Below are positions 49,463 through 59,400 of a stretch of 64,000 nucleotides of DNA, piece after piece. Source of the DNA: Neisseriaceae bacterium PsAf. Its GTDB lineage: Bacteria > Pseudomonadota > Gammaproteobacteria > Burkholderiales > Neisseriaceae. The notes under the pieces are model-generated. The model did not search any database and had not been told where the DNA came from. It worked only from the letters and a program-made list of their open reading frames with translations. Numbering within the stretch: the stretch's first letter is position 1; every line of letters begins with the position of its first letter. The translations under genes were made by a program, and so were the position numbers. The DNA is taken from the NCBI GenBank assembly GCA_017114885.1, contig WNLJ01000031.1, positions 1 through 64,000 of the forward strand, written 5' to 3'.

Positions 49463-49978
49463 ATGCAAAAAATTGACTGCCTACAACTAGCAAAATACAA
49501 TTTATGGGCACAGCATGAGCTACTGCAAGCGATAGGATTATTACCAGAAGTTTATTATTACCAGGATACAGGTGTTTTTTCAAAAATACACATTTAACTT
49601 TAAATCATATAGCTGTTGCTGATTGTATTTGGCAAGGTCGCATTGTAAGAAAGAAAACACCCTCTCAAATTAAGTCATACAAGTCAAGAGCTTTACACTA
49701 CTTCCCTTCCTTTAAAAGAAAGTTTACTTAATTCAGCTCAATATTGGTTAGAAATTATTTCTCATTTAGAAGAAGACATACTAAACTCTTATTTTGAATA
49801 TCAATCTTTTTCAGGAAAAAAACAAAGCATCACTTATCAAAATGCGCTAATTCATGTATTCAATCATTTAACACATCATAGAAGCCAAGCTACAGTTATT
49901 TTCTCAAAATATGAGCTTGATTTTCCTGAATTAGATTATATATTTTATTGTGGGGCACAAGATAATCAGGAAAACTAA
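49463..49978 (+). pseudogene. DinB-family protein, broken by two frameshifts
   Basis: A DinB-like four-helix protein can be rebuilt over three frames: QKIDCLQLAKYNLWAQHELL, then LTLNHIAVADCIWQGR, and finally YQNALIHVFNHLTHHRSQAT with the metal-binding histidines. The frame shifts near the T6 run at 49575-49580 and again near 49664-49672. No single frame covers more than about a third. DinB-family proteins are metal-dependent enzymes of the thiol-transferase/hydrolase type with varied roles. The pieces are still easy to recognise, so the loss looks recent. Confidence 0.85.
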
Positions 49979-50033
49979 ACCATAGCCCTCTTCTAGAACT
50001 ACTAAATAGATATAATATTTTTATTAAAATAGA

Positions 50034-50522
50034 TTATTCTATTTCAGTTTTTTTACTGGCTTTTTGTTGGGATTGCTGTGATAACTTTGCTTGTTTTTTA
50101 TTCACCACCCATTCTCTAATATGATCATAGCACCAGCTGTATATGATGGTATAAGGAAAGAAGAAAATAAGCAGCCCTACTTCTGCTAAAAATCCCTCTT
50201 TTAAATCACCTAAATATAAAGCTGCAATTGGTACGGTTAAAATCAGTAAGCCAACTTCAAATCCTATCCCATGCCAGACACGCATTTTGGTATCTTTTTC
50301 AAGGTTTCTCTTTTGCAAAAATTTATCAAAAAAGTAATTAAAGACCACATTCCAAAGCATGGCATAGGTAGAAACAATAATACTTAAGCCACCCATTTCT
50401 AAAACACTTCGGTTAAATGCTAAAGCCATCACGGGAGCAGTTAATACAATTGCTAAAACTTCATAGAGTACTGAATAAAATATTCGTTCTGTCGCGCTTT
50501 TATCGTATGCTGAATTATCCAT
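50034..50522 (-). CDS. PACE-family efflux transporter (AceI-like)
   Basis: The 162-residue protein has two tandem bacterial transmembrane pair domains, four helices in all. Each repeat has an acidic residue in its first helix (SVLYEVLAIVLTAPVMAL near 18 and GIGFEVGLLILTVPIAAL near 90), matching the essential glutamate of AceI. PACE proteins export chlorhexidine, other biocides and perhaps short diamines by proton exchange. It stands alone on the minus strand, downstream of tRNA-Ala. Confidence 0.9.
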   Translation of the reverse strand: MDNSAYDKSATERIFYSVLYEVLAIVLTAPVMALAFNRSVLEMGGLSIIVSTYAMLWNVVFNYFFDKFLQKRNLEKDTKMRVWHGIGFEVGLLILTVPIAALYLGDLKEGFLAEVGLLIFFFPYTIIYSWCYDHIREWVVNKKQAKLSQQSQQKASKKTEIE

Positions 50523-50556
50523 AGTTTATTTCCAATTAAAAAATAATAATAATCAA

Positions 50557-50576
50557 CCATCTTTACTAATAGATGG
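50557..50576 (-). terminator. Possible terminator after tRNA-Ala
   Basis: CCATCT and AGATGG pair around an eight-base loop, followed on the minus strand by TTGATTATTATTATTTTTT. It lies between the tRNA gene and the PACE gene and could end the tRNA transcript. Confidence 0.4.
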
Positions 50577-50669
50577 CCACAATTAGATTCTAAAAATTAT
50601 GCATCGCTAGTAACTAGTCAAGAATTAAGTTTATTTTTTAGTTGTTGCGGAAATAATTTTTATGACAAA

Positions 50670-50745
<76 letters not shown>

Positions 50746-50930
50746 TAACCACAAAGTGATTAATATAAAACAAATTATCCAATTTAGCAAATAATCAACT
50801 TTGAGTGCTAAAATACAAAATGAAAAATGAATTTTTAGTGTATTATTTTTTGGATAGTATCCAACTGGATATCTATTCAGCAGTCAATATTTTTCAGCAG
50901 TCAATATTTTGTTAACTTTACTAAATTTAT

Positions 50931-51530
50931 ATGAGCATATATCCCAAAAATAAAAATTCTGATAAACATCTAATCTCTAGCATTGATGAAATTAATTTAC
51001 ATCATTCCTTTTCGCCGATGAATACTATTAAATTAAAAATTATTCCTACCCCAATCGGAAGTTATATATCGGGTGTATTTAACACAAAAGTTTGTTTATT
51101 AGATTTGATTGAAGATGGCAGAACTCACTTAATATTAGATAAAATCGCTATTTCTTATCAAGCCAATTTATGTTTAAAGAGTACTAGCCCAGTCTTAGAT
51201 GAATTAGAAAAGCAATTAAATGCTTATTTTTGTAAAAAACTGACTCAATTTAACATTGCCACCATTCTTCGTGGGACAGAATTTCAAATCAATGTTTGGA
51301 ATTCTTTAAAAACTATCCCTTATGGAAAAACGATTTCTTATAAAGAAAAAGCGCTGTCTTTAAATAAACCAACAGCCATAAGAGCGGTTGCTAATGCCAA
51401 TAGTAAAAATCCTATTAGTATTTTAATTCCTTGTCATCGAGTTATCGGTAGTAATGGTAGTCTAACTGGTTATGCAGGCGGCGTATTAACCAAGAAAAGA
51501 TTATTAGATTTAGAACAATCTGCTTTTTGA
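50931..51530 (+). CDS. ogt: Methylated-DNA--protein-cysteine methyltransferase
   Basis: The 199-residue protein ends in a DNA-binding methyltransferase domain: RGTEFQINVWNSLKTIPYGK near 119, RAVANANSKNPISILIPCHR with the acceptor cysteine near 168, and GSNGSLTGYAGG. It removes alkyl groups from O6-alkylguanine in a suicidal reaction. The first 28 residues look unlike the family, so the ATG at 51015 (MNTIKLKIIPTPIG) could be the true start; no ribosome-binding site decides. Both Ogt and the C-terminal half of Ada match; length favours Ogt. Confidence 0.93.
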   Translation: MSIYPKNKNSDKHLISSIDEINLHHSFSPMNTIKLKIIPTPIGSYISGVFNTKVCLLDLIEDGRTHLILDKIAISYQANLCLKSTSPVLDELEKQLNAYFCKKLTQFNIATILRGTEFQINVWNSLKTIPYGKTISYKEKALSLNKPTAIRAVANANSKNPISILIPCHRVIGSNGSLTGYAGGVLTKKRLLDLEQSAF

Positions 51531-51611
51531 CTGATAAAAAATTTTATTTATAGTAAACTATGCGATGTTTCTTATCATCAAATGATAATAATTTTAATTT
51601 AAAGGTTAGTT

Positions 51612-52628
51612 ATGCTTAGAAAATATATTAATTTTTTATTTTTATCATTGTTAGGTTTATTAATAATGAGCTGCGGTTTTCAAAACACGAATGATAACCA
51701 AGAATCATTAGGCAATAGTGCGAAAATTACCAGTACACTATGGGAAATATCTAAACCAGGAGAACCAACTTCCTACTTAGTAGGATCTTTACATTTTGGT
51801 AAGCCTGATGATGTATTACCAGAAAAAATCGAAGAAAGACTAAAAGATTCTGATTATGTTTATGCAGAAGTTAAATTTCCTGATGATCCTAAAAATCCTA
51901 CTGATCCAGATTTTATTGAATTTATGCAAAAAATATACGATACAGAAAGTGGTCAAACTTTAGCAGATAAAATAGGAACACAAAGATTTGAAAAAATAAA
52001 AAAAATGTTTGTAGAGTTGGCAGAACAAAAGAAAGCCAAAGGTGGTAATAGTAGTTTAGACCTTGAAAAATTAAATTACATACAACCGTGGATTTTACCT
52101 ATTTATTTACCTCAAGTTATAGTGGAAAGAAATTTTTCAACAGAAAAAGGTATTGATTATTTAATCATTGCCGAAGCAAAACGTTTAAACATCCCTCTAG
52201 GTGGTCTGGAAGATCATATGTACAGGTATTATATTCTTAAAGATAAGCCTATGAATCTAGTATTGAATGATATTGATCAAATTTTATCACAAGAAAAAAT
52301 GGCTGAAATGGGCATGCAATCTATGTATCTTTTATATCACAGTGGAGACAGTACTAGTTTTGAAGCAATTGGTATGCAACTTACGCCTGAAAAATCTATT
52401 CTTTCAATTTTACAGAGTAAAGAAACCTTAGAATCTCAAAAATGGTTAAAAACAGAAATGTTAGATAAACGCAATCTACACTGGGTTCCAACTATATTAT
52501 CCTTACTCCCAAAACAAAAGAATTTTTTTGTGGTCGGTCTATTGCATTTATATGGTGCAACTGGTTTAGTTCAACAACTAAGAGAACATGGCTACACAGT
52601 AACACCTATCCCATTAAGTGATGAATAA
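51612..52628 (+). CDS. TraB/GumN-family lipoprotein
   Basis: The 338-residue protein has a lipoprotein signal peptide (LFLSLLGLLIMSC) and a TraB/GumN domain with PTSYLVGSLHFGKPDD near 54 and FFVVGLLHLYGATGLVQQL near 301. The family shares the fold of Tiki/TraB metal-dependent proteases. Bacterial members have unknown substrates. It is likely exposed in the periplasm. An AAAGGTTAG box precedes the ATG. It stands alone. Confidence 0.88.
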   Translation: MLRKYINFLFLSLLGLLIMSCGFQNTNDNQESLGNSAKITSTLWEISKPGEPTSYLVGSLHFGKPDDVLPEKIEERLKDSDYVYAEVKFPDDPKNPTDPDFIEFMQKIYDTESGQTLADKIGTQRFEKIKKMFVELAEQKKAKGGNSSLDLEKLNYIQPWILPIYLPQVIVERNFSTEKGIDYLIIAEAKRLNIPLGGLEDHMYRYYILKDKPMNLVLNDIDQILSQEKMAEMGMQSMYLLYHSGDSTSFEAIGMQLTPEKSILSILQSKETLESQKWLKTEMLDKRNLHWVPTILSLLPKQKNFFVVGLLHLYGATGLVQQLREHGYTVTPIPLSDE

Positions 52629-52725
52629 ATATATTTAGTTTTTATGTACCTATGTACATTGATTTATAAATATCTTATCGGTATAATGCGTACAATTAAA
52701 TTCTTTCGTATTAAAGGGAAAAGCT

Positions 52726-53133
52726 ATGAGTCATAAAAAAATTGTTGAGGATTACTTTAAAGCTAGTCAAGAAATGAATGCTGATGCTATGGCAAAAGAT
52801 TTCGCAGAAGATATTGAAATTCAAAATATTGCGCCTAATTTTACACGTTACATATATGGCATTAATCAATTCAAACGTTCAACTAGTGACGAAGCATCTA
52901 AAGTTGCAAAAGATATGTTGGCTATTTTTGATGACCCCAAACAAGAAATTTCAAAAATTTCAGAAAAAGGCAATACTGTAGAGATAAAGATTTCTTTTGA
53001 AGGAACTATTAATAAAGACTTAGGTCCTCAAGCACCTTATAAAAAAGGTGAAGTTGTTAAAAATGAATCTCGCTCAGTTTTTAAATTTAATGATGATGAC
53101 AAAATTATTCTTATCCAGAACTATGTTGGGTAA
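52726..53133 (+). CDS. NTF2-like (SnoaL-type) protein
   Basis: The 135-residue protein resembles the SnoaL/NTF2-like superfamily: VEDYFKASQEMNADAMAKDF at the start, a central YIYGINQFK region, and a C-terminal beta-sheet (VEIKISFEGTI, ESRSVFKFNDDDKIILIQNY). Such cone-shaped folds serve as small isomerases, binding proteins or toxin partners; no catalytic set can be read here. AAAGGGAAAAG precedes the ATG. It ends at a strong bidirectional hairpin. Confidence 0.72.
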   Translation: MSHKKIVEDYFKASQEMNADAMAKDFAEDIEIQNIAPNFTRYIYGINQFKRSTSDEASKVAKDMLAIFDDPKQEISKISEKGNTVEIKISFEGTINKDLGPQAPYKKGEVVKNESRSVFKFNDDDKIILIQNYVG

Positions 53134-53142
53134 AATAGTTAA

Positions 53143-53179
53143 GCATAAAAAAAGAGCTCTTTGAGCTCTTTTTTTATGC
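53143..53179. terminator. Bidirectional terminator after NTF2-like gene
   Basis: A perfect 17-bp stem (GCATAAAAAAAGAGCTC with its complement) closes a TTT loop, with T7 in the descending arm. It separates the NTF2-like gene from the DyP peroxidase gene. Confidence 0.92.
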
Positions 53180-53290
53180 CCATTCAATATAGTTAATTAA
53201 TCACACAGATAATGAATAGTTATAAAGCGGACTTTGAAAAGTAGTATTATAAAAAGATAAATAAAAAAATAAACTTTAAAGGAGCACAAA

Positions 53291-54232
53291 ATGAATATTC
53301 AACGAACTCAATCTGTAACCAACACACCTGGTGTCAATGTGACTTTCATTGTGTTAGGTATTTCTCAAGAAAATTCCGATAACGAAAAAATAACTGATTT
53401 TGCTGCAAATTTTTCTGCCTTAATTCGAAGTATGAATAATCGTTTTCCGGATTCTGATTTTAGTGCAATTCTGGGATTTAGTTCTAATGCTTGGGATATC
53501 TTATTCACCAATGAAAAGAAACCAAAAGAACTCGCCCCTTTTAAGGAGATAAAGGGTAAAAAATACACAGCAGTTTCTACTCCTGGTGATTTGTTTTTTC
53601 ATATAAGGGCTAAAACTCAGGACATATGTTTTGAATTTGCCTCTATCATTAACTCTGAACTAAAAGATACTACTTATTATATTGATGAAACACATGGATT
53701 TCGTTATTTTGATGGCAGAGCCATTATAGGATTTGTTGATGGAACTGAAAATCCTGAATCTATTATATCTGAAGGATATGCACTAGTGGGTGATGAAGAT
53801 CCAGACTTCAAAGGCGGTAGCTATGCCTTTTTACAAAAATATACACATGATATGCATCAATGGAATGCTCTATCAGAAGAAGAACAAGAAAAAATAATCG
53901 GTAGAAGAAAATATAATGATTTAGAATTAGACGATGCACATAAACCAGGAACCGCACATAATGTTGTCAGTAAAGCCTATGATGAAGAAGGTAATGAATT
54001 AAAAATCGTACGTGCTAACGTGGCTTATTCTTACCCGAGCAAAAATGAATATGGAACTATGTTTATCGGCTATGCAAAATCATTTAGTGTTACTAATCAA
54101 ATGCTTGAGCATATGTTTTTAGGCGATGATGAAGGTAATTTAGATAGTTTATTAGATTATAGTACGGCTGTTACAGGTACTTTATTTTTTATTCCAAGTT
54201 TAGATTTTTTGGATGATTTGGGCGACGAATAA
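53291..54232 (+). CDS. DyP-type peroxidase
   Basis: The 313-residue protein has the DyP motif GFVDGTENP near 146 with its distal aspartate, and the proximal haem histidine region DAHKPGTAHNVVSKAYD near 217. It ends in a beta-strand block GTLFFIPSLDFLDDL. It fits class B (YfeX-like) cytoplasmic DyPs, which use haem and peroxide. No signal peptide or encapsulin partner is seen. AAAGGAGC precedes the ATG, and a hairpin follows the stop. Confidence 0.93.
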   Translation: MNIQRTQSVTNTPGVNVTFIVLGISQENSDNEKITDFAANFSALIRSMNNRFPDSDFSAILGFSSNAWDILFTNEKKPKELAPFKEIKGKKYTAVSTPGDLFFHIRAKTQDICFEFASIINSELKDTTYYIDETHGFRYFDGRAIIGFVDGTENPESIISEGYALVGDEDPDFKGGSYAFLQKYTHDMHQWNALSEEEQEKIIGRRKYNDLELDDAHKPGTAHNVVSKAYDEEGNELKIVRANVAYSYPSKNEYGTMFIGYAKSFSVTNQMLEHMFLGDDEGNLDSLLDYSTAVTGTLFFIPSLDFLDDLGDE

Positions 54233-54261
54233 TATTACCTGAGGCATTACCATTAGTAGTT

Positions 54262-54295
54262 AAGGCATAAAGATAATTAAAAGTCTTTATGCCTT
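54262..54295 (+). terminator. Terminator of the DyP gene
   Basis: AAGGCATAAAGA pairs perfectly with TCTTTATGCCTT around a ten-base loop, followed by TATTTTTAAAT. It lies about 30 bp after the DyP stop. Confidence 0.85.
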
Positions 54296-54375
54296 TATTT
54301 TTAAATGCTGTCATTAAAAATTCATATAAGGCAATTATAATTTTATCATTATTGTAAAATTAATGATTTGTATTT

Positions 54376-56468
54376 ATGCAAAAAACTTTATTATTTTCTA
54401 GTATATTATTCGGCTTACTAAACATCCCTTCTATAATTTTTTCTTATCCTTATGAATATAAGGATTTCTACGTACTAGGAGATAGTCTGAATGATTCTAC
54501 GGATAAAAGTAAGTTAGTCTCCGGCGGTGATACAAATCCCACACAAAGTGAGAGTCTGTCCCAGAAAATTTTTAAACGACCACTAATAGACTATAAAAAT
54601 GGGGGTACCAATTTCTCTCTTTTTGGAAATGAAATACATGAGTTAGTACAAGAAATGGATGAGGAAGGGTTTAATATTCACCAAATTGGTAATAATAATT
54701 TAATTTTTTTATCTATTGGAAATAACGATATAATTACCGAATTTTGGTATTATCCATTTAAATGGCTTGTACAAGATCAATTGCATTACAATGATAAAAT
54801 CACTAATCAGTTATCTACTTTAGCGAAAGTTGTAGGAAACAATCAAGACAACACGGTAATGGTCAATACCATTCCAGATATGACCTTAACGCCTCTATTT
54901 TCAAGTATTTTGGTATTTCCGCGCATAGATATCCCTCAATATATTGATTTTTAATATAATATTCCAATTATCCGAGAAGTTTCTCAATCTCTTTATACCT
55001 TAAGTTATGATTTATTTAATTTCCCTCTGATAAAGGAACCCATGAAATGGATTGGTATTTATACACCCCAAGCAATGAGGGAATACGCACTAAATTTTCA
55101 TCCTAATACAAATCTTTCCATACACGACAATGTAAGAAATTATACACTTGGTTTATATTAAGGCACACTCATTGGCACAATATTACCAATGCCTTTTATA
55201 TATGACACGTTAACTGGTATTTTTAGAGATTATACACAACAATTTAATGACACTTATATACAAAAAATTTTAAATATAGACGAAAATATTGTTATATTGG
55301 ACATTAATCAGGTTTTAACAGATATATTGCAAAACTATCAAGCATTTGGTTTTGATGATTATGTATCGACCGCCTGCTCTGCAGGAACACTCTCCCTGAT
55401 TAATCAAGTTTGTGATGAAAATTCTAAATTTATAGATGAATCAAGAGTACATGTTTTTGGTGACCTAATTCATCCTTCTGCTATGGCTCATCTTGGTTTA
55501 GGGGACTATATCTTATCTGTACTCAATGCACCAATTCAATACAGTTCTGTCCTTCTCCAACAAATATATATTTTGAATAATATTGAACAAAATATTCAAA
55601 GAGAGATACATGGTTTATTATCACAACCTCTCCTTGCACAAGATTCTAAAATGATTTTAAATTACTCTTTATCGCATAATCAATTAAGAAACTATCAAGG
55701 AATTCGTTCTCAAAAAATAATTTAAATTCAGTAAATATTGGTTATATCTATCAAAATAATTTACACAATACCATGGCCTTACTTTTAACTTTGACGTACA
55801 GTAAAGCTAAAGGTTATGAAAATTATCATTACCAAATAAAAGAACCCACTCTAAGCTTTTTTGACCTGTATCGTTTCAGTAATAATTTTTGGACCAGCAT
55901 CGCCTTCAGCTATGGGAAAATAAAAATAGATAATATTCGACGCACCATACCAATTTATAAAGGTAAGGTGACAGAACATTCTGATACCAAGGGAAATAAC
56001 GCCCATTTTAATCTTAAAATGGGTTATTTTTATCCAATAAATGAACAGTTAAATTTAAATACTTTCTTAGGTATTACCCATAACAATATTACTATCAAGG
56101 CATTCGAAGAAAAGAATAATTTAAGTACTAGCATGTCTTTTGAAAAAATTAAATTCAAGCAAACCTATGCTACTTTAGGCTTAAATTTATCATATCATGT
56201 TGATGACATACAATATTTTGGTGCTATAGCTTTGAGTCATCAATTAAAGGATAATAACTACAATATTAAATCGATCTTAAAGAAATTTCCTAAAAAATTT
56301 AAACGCCAAATAAAACTCTTTGACAATAATTGGATTGATGTCGATGTTGGTGCTCAAAAAGCCATGACAGATAAATCTTTAATTCGAGCATCTATTGGGC
56401 TCAATCATGGCCTATCTTCCAAAAATCAATACCGTTTAAATTTGGGTTGGCAATATAAATTTAAATGA
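54376..56468 (+). pseudogene. GDSL esterase autotransporter, broken
   Basis: Joined together, the pieces form a type Va autotransporter with a GDSL esterase passenger. Present are a signal peptide (LLFSSILFGLLNIPSIIFS), block I FYVLGDSLNDST, block III SIGNNDI, block V DLIHPSAMAHLGLGDYI, and a C-terminal beta-barrel ending RLNLGWQYKFK. Two in-frame TAA codons lie at 54952-54954 and 55159-55161. A frameshift lies near 55715, where a run of six A would restore the frame if it had seven. The shift sits between passenger and barrel. Three independent lesions mean the gene is dead. In family members the enzyme is a cell-surface lipase or esterase. Confidence 0.88.
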
Positions 56469-59400
56469 TTTTAGTTAATTTTTGCCACTCTTTTTCTAAA
56501 CGTTTGAATGAAACTGGATAAGGTGTTTTTAACTCTTGAGCAAATAAAGACACTCGAAGTTCTTCCAATTTCCATCTGTATTGAATTAAATCCTGAGAAA
56601 TAACATGTTTTTCCTGTTGAAGTTGCGTGAGTAATTGATAAAATTGTTCCTCTAACTGCTCTATTTGTGCTTGATTATCCTCATCTCGTGAAGGGTTATT
56701 CCCATACTTATCCAAACGTAATTGCATGGCTTTTAAATAAATAGGCACTCTTGGCCAAATATCCCAAGGTGTCTTGACAATAAATCCTGGATAAATCATG
56801 TGAGAAAGTTGTTCTTCAATTTTGTCAGTTAAAATATGCTGCCCTAGTTTTTGCTTGACTTCATTATAAGACCTAGCAACCTCTAATAAATATTCATTCA
56901 TCGTTATTTTAACTTCAGGTAATCGTTGCTTTGCAACTTTCAACTGTTGATTAAAACTTTCTTCATCTTTAGGAAGCTCATCATCGGCAATAAATGCACG
57001 TTCACAAATTGCATCGATAATTTCTTTTTTAAGTGCTTCACTTGAGTACAAACCAAGTAGTAATAATATAATTTGATTAAAGTCTAATATGCCTTTATTT
57101 AGATCTTTAATTTGCTCTTTTAATTGTAATTTCATCAAAGCGATGACACCTTGTTTGTGTGCCTCTTCTGCTGCTTCTTTCGTATCAAATACTGTTAAAG
57201 AAATATCTTGATTTGTTTGAAGATTAAGACCTAAATAACCGATTAACTCTTGTCTTCCTCTCTTGAATTTAATTTGAGGGGGGATACTGCCTATACTCCA
57301 ATGTGTTATATGATGTTTTTCTAAATCTTGGCTATTATTATAATCTCTAAAAGCAGTTTGCGCTTCATCTCCTAATTCATTTTGTAGGATAATCAAGTCA
57401 CGCCCCATGGCTAGTTCTTCACCTTCTTCATTAATAACTTGAATATTCATATAACAGTAGTCAGGTAAGACATAATGACTCCAATCTTGCAATACAGACT
57501 CAGAGATTAAATTAATATTGCCTGCTTTTTTTGCTATCGCTTTAGCTAATTGAGGAATAATTGGTTGCGATTCATCGGGATTACTCAGTAAAAATTCAGT
57601 TACAAAATTAGGAATTGGCACGCATACTCTACGAATATTTTTAGGTAATGCTTTAATAAGGAGTTGTAATTTCTCGCGTATCATCCCTGGTACTAACCAC
57701 TCTAGTCGGTTTGCATTAATCTTATTTAATAGTGCTAAAGGCAATTGCAATGTAACACCATCCATGGGATGATTTAGTTCAAAACGATAACTTAATGTCA
57801 AACGTGTATTTGCTAAAGTTAAATACTTTGGAAATTGCTCTTCTGTATCCAATTGTTTTCTATGACTAATGAGATCACTTAACTCAAAACTTAGTACTGA
57901 GTTATGCACTTTTTGATCTTGCTTTAACCAATTTTTCAAACTTGCTAAATCGATAATATCTTTCGGTAATCGTTGATCATAAAAATCAAATAAGACATCT
58001 TCTAACAAGAAGTCTTGCTTTCTTTCTTTGTTTTCTAATTCTTTAACTTCTTCAATTACTTTTTGATTGTTTTTATAAAAGCAATCTTTCAAATCTAAAT
58101 TACTTGATATCAAACCATCTTTAATTAATATTTCTCGAGCAAGCTCAGGATCTATTTTACCAAAGCTAACTGTTCGGCTAGGTATGATTGTTAATCCATA
58201 TAATGATACCTTCTCGTTCGCAACAACCTCACCTCTTTTATTGGACCACCTAGGGTCAAAATAGTGGTATTTAAGTAAGTGTTTTGCTTCTTTTTCTACC
58301 CACTCTGGTTCTATCATGGCAACATTTCGTGCATAAAGTTTTGATGTTTCCATTAATTCAGAAGCCATAAGCCATTTAGGTTTTTTTTTATATAAATAAG
58401 AGGTTGGGAAAATATAAAAATGGCTGCCTCTAACATTCATATAGTCATTACCATCAATTGATTTCATCCCTATGTTAATCACTAAGCCAGATAATAAAGC
58501 ACGATGTATTTGTTCATACGATACAAGATGAGATGGTATCTTTTGCTTTTTAGAAATACCATTCATTGTAATTTCCCTATTTTCTTTTACCCTAAATCCC
58601 ATTTCTTGAACAATTTCTTTTAACTGCTTGAAAAAATCTCTCCACTCTCGCATGCGCAAATAAGAAAGAAAGTTTTCCTTACTTAGTTGTAATAATTGTC
58701 TATTTGAATATTTTTGTTGTCGATATGCTTGGAAAAAATTCCATAAGTATATAAAACTTAAAAAATCTGAATTAGGATCTGAAAATTTCTCATGTGCTTG
58801 CTTCGCGGCTTCTTTAGCTTCAAAAGGTCTTTCTCTTGGATCTTGTATTGATAAAGCCGAAACAATAATTAAAATTTCATACACACAATCATGTTGTTTT
58901 GCTGCGAGTAATATCCTAGAAAATTGTGGATCCAATGGTATTTTAGCCATTTCTTTACCCAAAGAAGTTAGTTCCTCTTTTTGATTCATGGCCCCTAATT
59001 CATTTAATAGCTGCATGCCATTATTAATTAATCTAGAATCAGGTAAATCAATAAAAGGAAATGAGTAAATATTTCCCAAGCGCAGATAACTCATCATCAA
59101 AATAACATGAGCTAAATTAGAACGAAGAATTTCAGGATCTGTAAACTCATCTCGACTTAAGTAGTCCTCTTCTGAATATAATCTAATACAAATTCCTTCA
59201 CTGGTTCGACCACATCTTCCCATTCGCTGTTTTGCTGCAGCTTGAGAAGTTTTTTCTATATTCAATTGTTCTACTTTTACTCTAGGTGCATAACGTTTCA
59301 CTCTTGCTTGTCCACTATCAATAACGTATTTAATTCCTGGTACAGTTAAAGAAGTTTCTGCAATGTTGGTAGAGAGAATAATTCTTCTTCCGAATTGATT

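Noticed and set aside
55773-56468. 231-codon frame as a separate outer-membrane protein
   Set aside because: Sequence upstream in the shifted frame continues the barrel protein, and the esterase passenger precedes it; it is the barrel of the broken autotransporter.
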